Shown here piece after piece: positions 1 to 6,480 of a stretch of DNA of 13,975 nt (positions are counted from its first letter, which is position 1; every line of letters begins with the position of its first letter). The position numbers and the translations under genes are program-made. A model generated the notes under the pieces. The model did no database searches and was not told where the DNA came from. It worked only from the letters and a program-made list of their open reading frames with translations. Source of the stretch: Lachnospiraceae bacterium. Its GTDB lineage: Bacteria; Bacillota; Clostridia; Lachnospirales; Lachnospiraceae. The DNA is taken from assembly GCA_014804285.1 (NCBI GenBank), contig JAAVAA010000050.1, positions 42,514 through 56,488 on the forward strand, in the 5' to 3' direction.

Positions 1-1778
1 TCTCCTGCAATAAACAAGCCTTTTTTGCGGGGATCAAAGACAGACTTTGCATACACCTCATAATCCCCCTCCTCTGCTCCCAGAAGACTCTTATAGTATT
101 GAATAGGAAGCAGGGTTGCCGAGAAGAGAATCGTGCTCCTGCCACGCAGCATACATTCCCGCAGATTTCTGGAAGGATTCACACAGAAAAGCCGTATAGC
201 AAACCCACCGTCAGACTCTAACTGCGTGTAGATCACATAATTCCGATCCAGTTTATCATTAATCAATAGAAAATGACTTACTTCAAAATAAAAGTCCAAC
301 ACATCTTTTCTCACCGGACTATCCTCATGATCTTCCAGATAATTATCCATAATGCCTGAAAGCCTCACCAATTCCCGCACAAAGGGCGCCGCTTCCTCTT
401 CATCCAAATATTCATAATCTTCACAAATTCTTTTAAGGTCAAGCAGCTCACGATTACACTTTTCAAGCTGCCGATACATTCTTTGATCATAATCCTTTAT
501 AATCTTTTTCAAGGCCAGAAAATCCTCTTTAACCAGTACTGCACTGTACATTTCCCGTCCTCTGTCCACAAGATTATGGGCTTCATCCACCAAAAAAATG
601 TAGTCCTCCCGAATTCCTTCCGTGAAGAACCGCTTCAAATAAACATGAGGGTCAAATAAATAATTATAGTCACAGATTACTCCGTCGGCAAACAGACTCA
701 TATCCAACGACATTTCAAAAGGGCACACCTGATGTTTGCGGGCATACTCCTCAATCTGCTCACGATTAAAGTTATCTGAGTGGGTCAACAAATCATACAT
801 AGCATCATTGATGCGATCATAATGCCCCTTTGCATAAGGACAATATTCCGGGTTACACTCCGTTTCTTCCATGAAGCATATCTTGTCCTTTGCAGTCAAT
901 ATCACACTTTTAAACTGCAGTCCTTCTTTACGCATCAGATCAATAGCTTCATCCGCCACAGTCCTTGTAATGGTCTTTGCGGTCAAATAGAATATCTTCT
1001 GTCCCCGTCCCTCTCCCATTGACTTCACCGCCGGGAATAAAGTGGATATGGTTTTCCCCACTCCGGTAGGCGCTTCAATAAACAGCTTTCGTTTATGGTA
1101 AATAGTCTGGTACACGTATGTTACCAGTTCCTTCTGCCCCTCCCGATAAGGAAACGGAAACTTCATACTCTTGATACTTTCCTGCCGCTGTTTCTGCCAT
1201 GCGAACTGAAAATCCGCCCATTTCCTATATTGACTCATTACCTCAACAAACCATTCCCGAAGCTCGTCCATCTCATATTCAAAATGAAAATATTTAATTT
1301 CTTCTGTGTCTATGTTGCAGTAAGTCATCCGCACCCTGATATGACTTAATTGGTTCTGACTTCCATAAATATATGCGTAACATTTTGCCTGTGCCAGATG
1401 AACCGGCTGTGCTTCCCTGATCTTTTGCAAATCACGGTATGTTCCTTTGATCTCGTCAATAGTCACGGTTACCATATCCCGGTATGCAGGTTCAACCGAC
1501 ACATCTGTCAGTTCCGGAATCTGCGCCTGATCTCCCACTGGCTGGATCATAATTCCGTCTGCTCTTCCATCAATATGAATTTCATACTCCTCCGTATGAT
1601 AAACATAGCGCAGTAATACCTCCGCATGGTAATCCCCACCCATGCGGCGCTGTATCATCCGGTGAATCCTTCCTCCCTCCTGCATGGCATTTTCGGGAGC
1701 TGAAGTTCTTCTGTTGTCAATATTTCCGGAGCGTAAAATAAACTCCACAAGATTTCTGACCGATATCTGAATTTCCAT
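1..1778 (-). CDS. PD-(D/E)XK nuclease / Rad3-DinG-like ATP-dependent DNA helicase (C-terminus cut by window edge)
   Basis: Reading from ATG at 1778 to the left edge gives about 592 residues with no stop. Residues 35-135 look like a RecB/Cas4-type nuclease: His39 in RIHRM, Asp74 in GRADG, Glu109-x-Lys111 in DEIKG, and a QAKCY motif at 130-134. A superfamily 2 helicase follows: Walker A (PTGVGKT) around 237-243 and DEAH at 398-401. Between them Cys301, Cys308, Cys313 and Cys352 match the four-cysteine Fe-S domain of XPD/Rad3/DinG helicases. The helicase C-terminal motifs lie outside the window. Known members of these families unwind DNA 5' to 3'; the fusion suggests coupled unwinding and cutting in DNA repair, which is inference. 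The start is supported by AGGGA nine bases upstream and a promoter at 1830-1859. Confidence 0.9.
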   Translation of the reverse strand, partial: MEIQISVRNLVEFILRSGNIDNRRTSAPENAMQEGGRIHRMIQRRMGGDYHAEVLLRYVYHTEEYEIHIDGRADGIMIQPVGDQAQIPELTDVSVEPAYRDMVTVTIDEIKGTYRDLQKIREAQPVHLAQAKCYAYIYGSQNQLSHIRVRMTYCNIDTEEIKYFHFEYEMDELREWFVEVMSQYRKWADFQFAWQKQRQESIKSMKFPFPYREGQKELVTYVYQTIYHKRKLFIEAPTGVGKTISTLFPAVKSMGEGRGQKIFYLTAKTITRTVADEAIDLMRKEGLQFKSVILTAKDKICFMEETECNPEYCPYAKGHYDRINDAMYDLLTHSDNFNREQIEEYARKHQVCPFEMSLDMSLFADGVICDYNYLFDPHVYLKRFFTEGIREDYIFLVDEAHNLVDRGREMYSAVLVKEDFLALKKIIKDYDQRMYRQLEKCNRELLDLKRICEDYEYLDEEEAAPFVRELVRLSGIMDNYLEDHEDSPVRKDVLDFYFEVSHFLLINDKLDRNYVIYTQLESDGGFAIRLFCVNPSRNLRECMLRGRSTILFSATLLPIQYYKSLLGAEEGDYEVYAKSVFDPRKKGLFIAG

Positions 1779-1829
1779 TTGTTTTTCCCTGTTTTCTGCT
1801 CTGTTGTATTTCTCATACTATTAACTATA

Positions 1830-1859
1830 ATAGTAACCTATGGCTGCAAATAGTGTCAA
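1830..1859 (-). promoter_or_regulatory. Predicted sigma-A-type promoter of the nuclease-helicase gene
   Basis: Read on the minus strand there is a perfect -35 hexamer TTGACA (1854-1859), an 18-bp spacer and a TACTAT -10 (1830-1835, four of six consensus bases). It lies about 50 bp upstream of the ATG at 1778. The -35 is strong, the -10 moderate. No LexA-like site is visible here. Confidence 0.55.
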
Positions 1860-1927
1860 CCGGACATAAACATGCAAAATCTGTCAACACCTTTGATTCT
1901 TCACAGTTACAGGATTTCCCGTAAAAC

Positions 1928-1972
1928 AAAACTCCCTGCCAAAAACGCATAACGTCTTCTGCAGGGAGTTTT
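1928..1972 (-). terminator. Intrinsic terminator after the HPr-like gene
   Basis: Perfect 12-bp inverted repeat: 1928-1939 (AAAACTCCCTGC) pairs with 1961-1972 (GCAGGGAGTTTT) around a 21-base loop. On the minus strand the stem ends in GTTTTGTTTTAC, giving a T-rich tail. It starts 27 bases downstream of the stop codon at 2000. The A/T ends of the arms could also let it act in the other direction. Confidence 0.75.
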
Positions 1973-1999
1973 CTGTTCCTTACATGTTCAATTTTCAGT

Positions 2000-2227
2000 T
2001 TAGCTTGCCATAGCAAAGTTTTTCATCAGCTTCTCAAACTCGGGATCATAACCATCATAAGTTACTGTCAAAATCTGATTCAGGTCAAGCCCAAGTACTC
2101 CAACAATGGATTTGGCATCAACCGTAAATCGGTTATATGAAATGTCAATGTCAAAATCACATCTGCTGGCAACTTCTACAAAATTCTTTACTTCATCAAG
2201 CCTTAATTTGATTCTACACTGTTTCAT
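2000..2227 (-). CDS. HPr-like small protein lacking the phosphoryl-accepting histidine
   Basis: A 75-residue protein. Residues 24-58 resemble the middle of HPr, including VDAKSIVGVLGL at 36-47, which matches the region around regulatory Ser46 of HPr (Ser40 here), and a following beta-strand ILTVTYDG. The GLHARP loop carrying catalytic His15 is absent: the first strand (residues 3-10) runs straight into the helix DEVKNFVEVA. It therefore cannot be a normal PTS phosphocarrier; a regulatory or binding role is possible but unknown. I chose ATG 2227 because AAGGTGAG lies just upstream; an in-frame extension to 2287 has no comparable site and HPr proteins begin near the first strand. It is followed by a terminator. 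No clear promoter is visible in the 122-bp gap to the upstream gene, so co-transcription with the radical SAM operon is possible. Confidence 0.75.
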   Translation of the reverse strand: MKQCRIKLRLDEVKNFVEVASRCDFDIDISYNRFTVDAKSIVGVLGLDLNQILTVTYDGYDPEFEKLMKNFAMAS

Positions 2228-2272
2228 TATTCTCACCTTACCTTTACTAAGTGCAGTTAAAAAAACGTTTTC

Positions 2273-2336
2273 TTGTACTTTTAACAAAGGTTACCACCCT
2301 ATTTTGGGTTTGTAAAGTTTTTTTTTAAGTACAATC
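2273..2336. repeat. 8-bp inverted repeat in the leader of the HPr-like gene
   Basis: TTGTACTT at 2273-2280 recurs inverted as AAGTACAA at 2329-2336, with matching A/T bases toward the inside. It lies between the TIGR03915 stop and the HPr-like start. It could be a weak hairpin or two half-sites for a regulator; the loop is about 48 bases, so a terminator is unlikely. Confidence 0.3.
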
Positions 2337-2349
2337 CAGTCAGTCATCA

Positions 2350-3126
2350 CTAATATTCTTGCAGAAACTCCGTCATGTATCGACGATAACGAAGCGGCAG
2401 CATATTGGTCTGAAGTCCATCATTTCTGCGTTCCTTTATAGCTATTGTATGAAAAAAGTGGGTAAACAGTTCACTGTACTTCTTCTCTCCCCCTGAATAA
2501 CAGGGTTTGTCCCCCGCCTCTCCATCCTCGCCATATACCAGATACCAATCCCCCTTCGCCGGATGCAGAGCATATATATTTCGTATTTCATCATGGATTA
2601 CGAAATTTTCTAAGGGTAGTCTGTCTGCAAAATGAGGCATGATAAATGTGATAATATTATTTTTCGGTCCGATTCGCGCATATAATATGCCATTTTCAAG
2701 CTCCCTGAATCTCAAAAATTCCACATGGTAATGCGCTTCATTACCTGCAAATCTTGCGAGTTCAAAAACTCTGTGCACATAAGGGTCTGCCAGATTTCCC
2801 ATGAGCTCCTTTTTGTTCTTCATACCAAGTCCGGTCACAATCGTCTTATAAACAGCTTCCCCCTTATCAGCCTCCGGTGATGCAAGCGCACGACAGATGG
2901 ACAAGTATGCCTCACTTCCAAAATCCCTCGTAATCGTACGCGCGACCTTAACCGTCTTTTGTTCATCCGGTTCATGCCTTTCATAAACCGCAAACAAACG
3001 CAAGTTTCTTTCCTCCCCGATACAGATGTGAATCTGTTCATGAGGCTTTTTCAGCAAATATGCATCATAAATTCCCGTAAAGATTCCTTCCAGCGAATCT
3101 TCACAGATCAGATAATACTCCTCCAT
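2350..3126 (-). CDS. TIGR03915 family DNA-metabolism protein (DUF4130), partner of the radical SAM protein
   Basis: A 258-residue soluble protein. I recognise the family from its overall sequence (residues near 110-190 such as GNEAHYHVEFLRFRELENG and MPHFADRLPLENFVIHDE) and from its position after a TIGR03916 radical SAM gene. In other bacteria this domain is genetically linked or fused to a uracil-DNA-glycosylase-like domain, hence the label of probable DNA metabolism protein; no biochemical activity is established that I know of. The ATG at 3126 lies inside the end of the radical SAM gene (19-base overlap) and is preceded by GGGAGGCGG at good spacing, implying translational coupling. No UDG-like domain is present here, and no clear terminator hairpin follows the stop. 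Confidence 0.8.
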   Translation of the reverse strand: MEEYYLICEDSLEGIFTGIYDAYLLKKPHEQIHICIGEERNLRLFAVYERHEPDEQKTVKVARTITRDFGSEAYLSICRALASPEADKGEAVYKTIVTGLGMKNKKELMGNLADPYVHRVFELARFAGNEAHYHVEFLRFRELENGILYARIGPKNNIITFIMPHFADRLPLENFVIHDEIRNIYALHPAKGDWYLVYGEDGEAGDKPCYSGGEKKYSELFTHFFHTIAIKERRNDGLQTNMLPLRYRRYMTEFLQEY

Positions 3127-4439
3127 TCCGCCTCCCTATCATCATCAAACAGTGAAATCTGCCGGTAAGTCATTCCATCCCTGTCAAACGGGAGCTTTTC
3201 TTTATTGGAGATGAGATTCCGGGTAATGTAGTCCTCCTCAATCTTTGTAGGATACATCATCTTTCCGCTGCAGGTGATAAAGTACAACGCTCTCTTCAGT
3301 ACCACGCCTATCTTTTTCAGGTTTTCAAAGGTAAGGCTCCCGTTCCGTCGGGCTCTCACAATTCTCTGCGCACTTTTCACTCCGATTCCGGGCACCCGCA
3401 GAATCATTTTGTAGTCCGCACGATTGATTTCTACCGGAAATAATTCCAGATGCCGCAGTGCCCAGTCCGCCTTTGGATCCAGCAGAATATTAAAATTCGG
3501 CTTATTTTCACTTAAGAGCTCCTGCGCTTCAAATCCGTAAAAACGCAGCAGCCAATCCGCCTGATAAAGCCTGTGCTCCCGAAGTAACGGCGGCCCTCCC
3601 GGCAGAGCCGGCAGCTCCTTGTCCTCATTTACATTCACAAATGCCGAATAATAAACTCTCTTTAAATCAAATTTCTGATATAAGTTTTCTGCTACCGTCA
3701 TAATCTGATAGTCACTTTCCGGCGTAGCTCCAATGATCATCTGGGTAGACTGTCCTGCTGGGACAAAGGTCGGCGCGTTTCGATATACCATAAGTTCGTT
3801 CTTGCTTTGGCTGATTCCCTGTTGAATCTGACGCATGGGGGACAGAATATTCTTCCGGTGTTTATTCGGCGCCAACCGCTTAAGTCCTTCCGCCGTAGGA
3901 AGCTCCAAATTGATACTCATGCGATCCGCCAGAAGCCCCAGCCTCTGTACCAACTCCGGATCAGCCCCCGGAATTGCTTTAACGTGGATATACCCCTGAA
4001 ACCGGTAAAGAGTCCGCAGCTTATAAACAGCCTCATAAATCAACTCCATCGTATAGGTTGGACTATACAAAATTCCAGAACTTAAAAATAAACCTTCTAT
4101 ATAATTACGTCGGTAAAACTGAATGGTAAGTTCACAAATCTCATCCGGCGTAAACGATGCCCGCCGTACATCGTTGGACTTCCGGTTGATACAATACTTG
4201 CAGTCATAAATACACTCGTTGGTGAAAAGGATCTTGAGAAGAGAAATGCATCTGCCATCTGCCCCAAAGCTGTGACAGATTCCTGCCGCTACCGTATTGC
4301 CAATGCCGGTTCCGTCTCCTTTACGGCTCACCCCGCTGGAAGAACAGGATACATCGTACTTGGCTGCATCCGAAAGAATTTCCATCTTCTCCATCAGCGT
4401 CATCTTTTCACTTATCCCGACAATCAAATTGCTTTCCAT
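3108..4439 (-). CDS. TIGR03916 family putative DNA modification/repair radical SAM protein
   Basis: 443 residues from ATG 4439. The radical SAM [4Fe-4S] motif CIYDCKYC is at 76-83, preceded by conserved-looking Cys32, Cys55 and Cys64. A helix-hairpin-helix DNA-binding region with VPGIGVKSAQRIV lies at about 346-378, fitting a DNA substrate. The C-terminal tail has QISLF at 427-431 followed by acidic residues, resembling a beta-clamp-binding motif. The family is linked to uracil-DNA-glycosylase-like proteins; its reaction is unknown. The frame stays open upstream to 4652, but that extension runs through the promoter and both LexA-type sites. ATG 4439 has GAGGCGG directly upstream and starts a normal-length protein. 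It overlaps the downstream TIGR03915 gene, so the two form an operon, probably SOS-induced. Confidence 0.88.
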   Translation of the reverse strand: MESNLIVGISEKMTLMEKMEILSDAAKYDVSCSSSGVSRKGDGTGIGNTVAAGICHSFGADGRCISLLKILFTNECIYDCKYCINRKSNDVRRASFTPDEICELTIQFYRRNYIEGLFLSSGILYSPTYTMELIYEAVYKLRTLYRFQGYIHVKAIPGADPELVQRLGLLADRMSINLELPTAEGLKRLAPNKHRKNILSPMRQIQQGISQSKNELMVYRNAPTFVPAGQSTQMIIGATPESDYQIMTVAENLYQKFDLKRVYYSAFVNVNEDKELPALPGGPPLLREHRLYQADWLLRFYGFEAQELLSENKPNFNILLDPKADWALRHLELFPVEINRADYKMILRVPGIGVKSAQRIVRARRNGSLTFENLKKIGVVLKRALYFITCSGKMMYPTKIEEDYITRNLISNKEKLPFDRDGMTYRQISLFDDDREAEWRSII

Positions 4440-4452
4440 AATCCGCCTCATA

Positions 4453-4472
4453 ATACAAACATGTGTTTGTAT
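4453..4472. promoter_or_regulatory. LexA-type operator 1, over the transcription start of the radical SAM operon
   Basis: ATACAAACATGTGTTTGTAT is a perfect inverted repeat of 9-bp arms around a 2-bp centre. Its core AAAC-N4-GTTT (4457-4468) differs from the Gram-positive SOS box GAAC-N4-GTTC only by one symmetrical transition in each half. It starts just 3' of the -10 (4474-4479) and would cover the start point and early leader, where a repressor blocks initiation. Confidence 0.65.
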
Positions 4473-4473
4473 C

Positions 4474-4502
4474 ATCATAGCATAATTGATTATAGAAAGC
4501 AA
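4474..4502 (-). promoter_or_regulatory. Predicted promoter of the radical SAM / TIGR03915 operon
   Basis: On the minus strand: -35 TTGCTT at 4497-4502, 17-bp spacer, -10 TATGAT at 4474-4479 (five of six consensus bases). The predicted start point falls near 4467, inside the LexA-type palindrome, giving a leader of about 28 bases before ATG 4439. Confidence 0.6.
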
Positions 4503-4511
4503 TGTTTTTCT

Positions 4512-4525
4512 CGAACATCTGTTTG
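4512..4525. promoter_or_regulatory. LexA-type operator 2, upstream of the -35
   Basis: CGAACATCTGTTTG matches the Gram-positive SOS box: the left half CGAAC is exact and the right half GTTTG differs by one base from GTTCG. It lies ten bases upstream of the -35, and its centre is 56 bp from that of operator 1. Two LexA-type sites bracketing one promoter strongly suggest DNA-damage control of the downstream pair. Confidence 0.7.
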
Positions 4526-4602
4526 TATTTTGTTTCCAATTTTTAGCTGATAAAAATGTATGACGCAACGATGAGAAACACGCTTTGCGAACAGCCCTTA
4601 TG

Positions 4603-4641
4603 TTAACAAAAAACCGAGGGATTCTACAGAATCTCTCGGTT
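4603..4641 (-). terminator. Strong minus-strand intrinsic terminator without an obvious gene in front of it
   Basis: A 13-bp stem pairs 4612-4624 with 4629-4641 (one G-T wobble) around the tetraloop TACA. On the minus strand it is followed by TTTTTTGTT, a typical U-tract. There is no minus-strand gene between it and the plus-strand ABC operon. It lies upstream of the radical SAM promoter and would shield it from read-through. Confidence 0.75.
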
Positions 4642-4726
4642 ATAATATTCATTTCTATTTTAGGGCAATAATCATTGTGTAGCTTACCACAAAATAAATT
4701 AATAGTCTACTCTTTTTTTATTTTTC

Positions 4727-4735
4727 TGCTAGAAT
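4727..4735 (+). promoter_or_regulatory. Extended -10 promoter element for the ABC exporter operon
   Basis: TGCTAGAAT at 4727-4735 fits an extended -10 (TGn plus TATAAT-like, five of six). The -35 position (4707-4712, CTACTC) is poor, as is usual for extended -10 promoters. It implies a leader of roughly 95 bases before the TTG start at 4836. Confidence 0.45.
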
Positions 4736-4769
4736 TTTCTCATCAGCTGATAAATACCAATTGAATATC

Positions 4770-4819
4770 CCTGCAAAAAGAGATAAGGACAACCGGTTGA
4801 TCCGGACTTTTTCTGCAGG
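4770..4819 (+). promoter_or_regulatory. Leader hairpin just before the ABC ATPase ribosome binding site
   Basis: 4770-4780 (CCTGCAAAAAG) can pair with 4807-4819 (CTTTTT, C, TGCAGG) with a two-base bulge. Inside, two CCGG blocks (4793-4796 and 4802-4805) can pair with each other. The structure ends one base before the AAGGAGG site at 4821, so it could influence translation start. A terminator-like U-tract is missing. Confidence 0.35.
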
Positions 4820-4835
4820 AAAGGAGGGATTTATT

Positions 4836-5660
4836 TTGATAGAATTTCATGATATCTGCAAAACCTATCGGGTAGCCAGGCGCAAGTCAGGGCTTGGCAA
4901 TGCGGTAAAATCACTTTTCAAAAGAGAATACAACACAATTAATGCCATAAATCATATCAGTTTTACCATAAACGATGGTGAAATGGTAGGATACATCGGT
5001 CCAAACGGGGCAGGCAAAAGCTCTACGATCAAAATTTTAAGCGGAATATTGACACCGGATAGTGGAACATGTCTGGTAAACGACCAGGTGCCATGGAAAG
5101 ACAGGAAGGAGTATGTCAGGCAGATCGGAGTTGTTTTCGGTCAGCGCTCGCAATTATGGTGGGATATTCCGGTCATAGATTCGTTTGAACTTTTGCAAGC
5201 AATTTATTCTATCCCCACACCACAGTACCATAACAAATTGGAGGAACTGACGCAGCTTTTACATTTGGAGGAAATATTAAAAACACCTACAAGGCAGTTA
5301 TCATTGGGACAGCGTATGCGTTGTGAAATTGCCGCGTCTTTGCTGCATAATCCGAAGCTGTTGTTTCTGGACGAGCCAACGATCGGATTGGATGCCGTAT
5401 CTAAGCTTGCAGTCCGCGGCTTCATAAAAAAGATGAATGAAGAACATAAAACTACGGTGATCTTAACGACACATGATATGCAGGATATTGAAGCAATTAC
5501 AAATCGTGTGATCCTGATCGGCAAGGGGCAGAAGCTAATGGATGGAACTCTGGAAGATCTGCGCCTTGAAGCAGAATCTATGGAATCGGAAGGCGAAGGC
5601 TCTGAAACGGATCTTGACCACATTATAGCAAGTCTCTATGCAAAACTGAACATTATGTAG
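4836..5660 (+). CDS. ABC transporter ATP-binding protein (ABC-2 exporter, COG4586-like)
   Basis: 274 residues from TTG 4836. Walker A GPNGAGKS lies at about 55-62, the Q-loop glutamine in FGQRSQ near 103, signature LSLGQ at 155-159, Walker B LLFLDEP at 175-181 and the switch histidine in TTHDMQD soon after. It energises the two permeases encoded next. The TTG start was preferred because AAGGAGG sits eight or nine bases upstream and the protein then begins MIEFHDICKTY, normal for ABC ATPases. An in-frame TTG at 4761 would add 25 residues with no family resemblance and no ribosome site. The C-terminal 25 residues are acidic and serine-rich. The family is uncharacterised in substrate; in many Firmicutes the same three-gene order occurs. 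Confidence 0.88.
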   Translation: MIEFHDICKTYRVARRKSGLGNAVKSLFKREYNTINAINHISFTINDGEMVGYIGPNGAGKSSTIKILSGILTPDSGTCLVNDQVPWKDRKEYVRQIGVVFGQRSQLWWDIPVIDSFELLQAIYSIPTPQYHNKLEELTQLLHLEEILKTPTRQLSLGQRMRCEIAASLLHNPKLLFLDEPTIGLDAVSKLAVRGFIKKMNEEHKTTVILTTHDMQDIEAITNRVILIGKGQKLMDGTLEDLRLEAESMESEGEGSETDLDHIIASLYAKLNIM

Positions 5661-5669
5661 GAGGTGGCT

Positions 5670-6473
5670 ATGAAAAAATATTATAGTTTTTTTAAACTTC
5701 GATTCGCCACCGGACTTCAGTACCGCATGGCCTCTGTTACGGCTCTGACAACACAACTTATCTGGGGGCTGATGGAGTGTTTTGCATACAAAGCAATCGC
5801 GGAAGCTTCCGGCGGCAATTTGCCGATGAATTATTCTTCCATTGTGACATACATATGGCTGAGGCAAGCATTGCTGGCTCTTTTTCATACATGGGCTGCT
5901 GATAATGATCTTTTTGCCATGATTTTAAATGGAAACATTGCATATGAACTGTGCCGTCCGGTATCAATCTATTCCATGTGGTTTTCAAGAACGGTTGGCG
6001 CAAGAATATCGGAGGCAATTATGAGATGTATCCCAATATTATTATGTGCGTTCCTGATGCCGAAGACCTATAGAATGACCCTTCCGGTGAACGGTGCTTC
6101 CTTTTTGCTATTTCTGCTAACCTTATTTTTGGCACTTGGGATAACCGTCACATTTTGCATGATTGTCTATATGCTGTGCTTTTTTACAATTTCACCACAA
6201 GGTTGGAGAATGGTGTTGACGGGAGCGGTAGACTTTCTGTCAGGGAATATTATACCACTGCCGTTTTTCCCCAAAAAATATTTGTTCTTCGTAGAACTGT
6301 CTCCGTTTGCCTATATGCAGAATGTTCCATTTCGGATATACAGTGGAGATCTTGCCGGAGGAGAAATATATCAGTGCATATTAAAACAATTTTTCTGGCT
6401 GGCAACATTATTGTTCCTTGGAATTGTCATATGGAAACAGGCAGAAAAAAGAATCGTAATACAAGGAGGCTGA
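5670..6473 (+). CDS. ABC-2 type permease, first subunit (COG4587/ABC2_membrane_6-like)
   Basis: 267 residues with about six hydrophobic segments, the usual ABC-2 layout. The stretch around residues 75-110 (AADNDLFAMILNGNIAYELCRPVSIYSMW) is the conserved cytoplasmic region of this permease family, in which RP follows an amphipathic helix. Start ATG 5670 was chosen over in-frame GTG 5664 because AGGAGG (5659-5664) overlaps that GTG and lies five bases before the ATG. The gene follows the ATPase stop by nine bases. It pairs with the next gene to form a heterodimeric membrane channel. Substrate unknown. Confidence 0.82.
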   Translation: MKKYYSFFKLRFATGLQYRMASVTALTTQLIWGLMECFAYKAIAEASGGNLPMNYSSIVTYIWLRQALLALFHTWAADNDLFAMILNGNIAYELCRPVSIYSMWFSRTVGARISEAIMRCIPILLCAFLMPKTYRMTLPVNGASFLLFLLTLFLALGITVTFCMIVYMLCFFTISPQGWRMVLTGAVDFLSGNIIPLPFFPKKYLFFVELSPFAYMQNVPFRIYSGDLAGGEIYQCILKQFFWLATLLFLGIVIWKQAEKRIVIQGG

Positions 6474-6480
6474 GAAAAAT

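Noticed and set aside
1825..2016. 63-codon minus-strand ORF upstream of the helicase
   Set aside because: It runs through the terminator hairpin and the helicase promoter and resembles no family.
4440..4652. Longer radical SAM reading frame extending to 4652
   Set aside because: The extension covers the promoter, both LexA-type sites and part of the terminator stem, and has no ribosome site or family-like sequence.
4681..4698. TTGTG...CACAA near the ABC promoter considered as an operator
   Set aside because: Only five-base arms with a non-matching interior; too weak to support a regulator site.
4761..4835. Upstream in-frame TTG start of the ABC ATPase
   Set aside because: No ribosome site; the added 25 residues do not resemble an ABC domain, and the sequence forms a leader hairpin.
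5204..5623. 139-codon minus-strand ORF inside the ABC ATPase
   Set aside because: Antisense shadow of a well-conserved gene; serine-rich composition typical of a reverse-frame reading.
5664..5669. GTG 5664 as start of the first permease
   Set aside because: It overlaps the AGGAGG ribosome site that serves ATG 5670.
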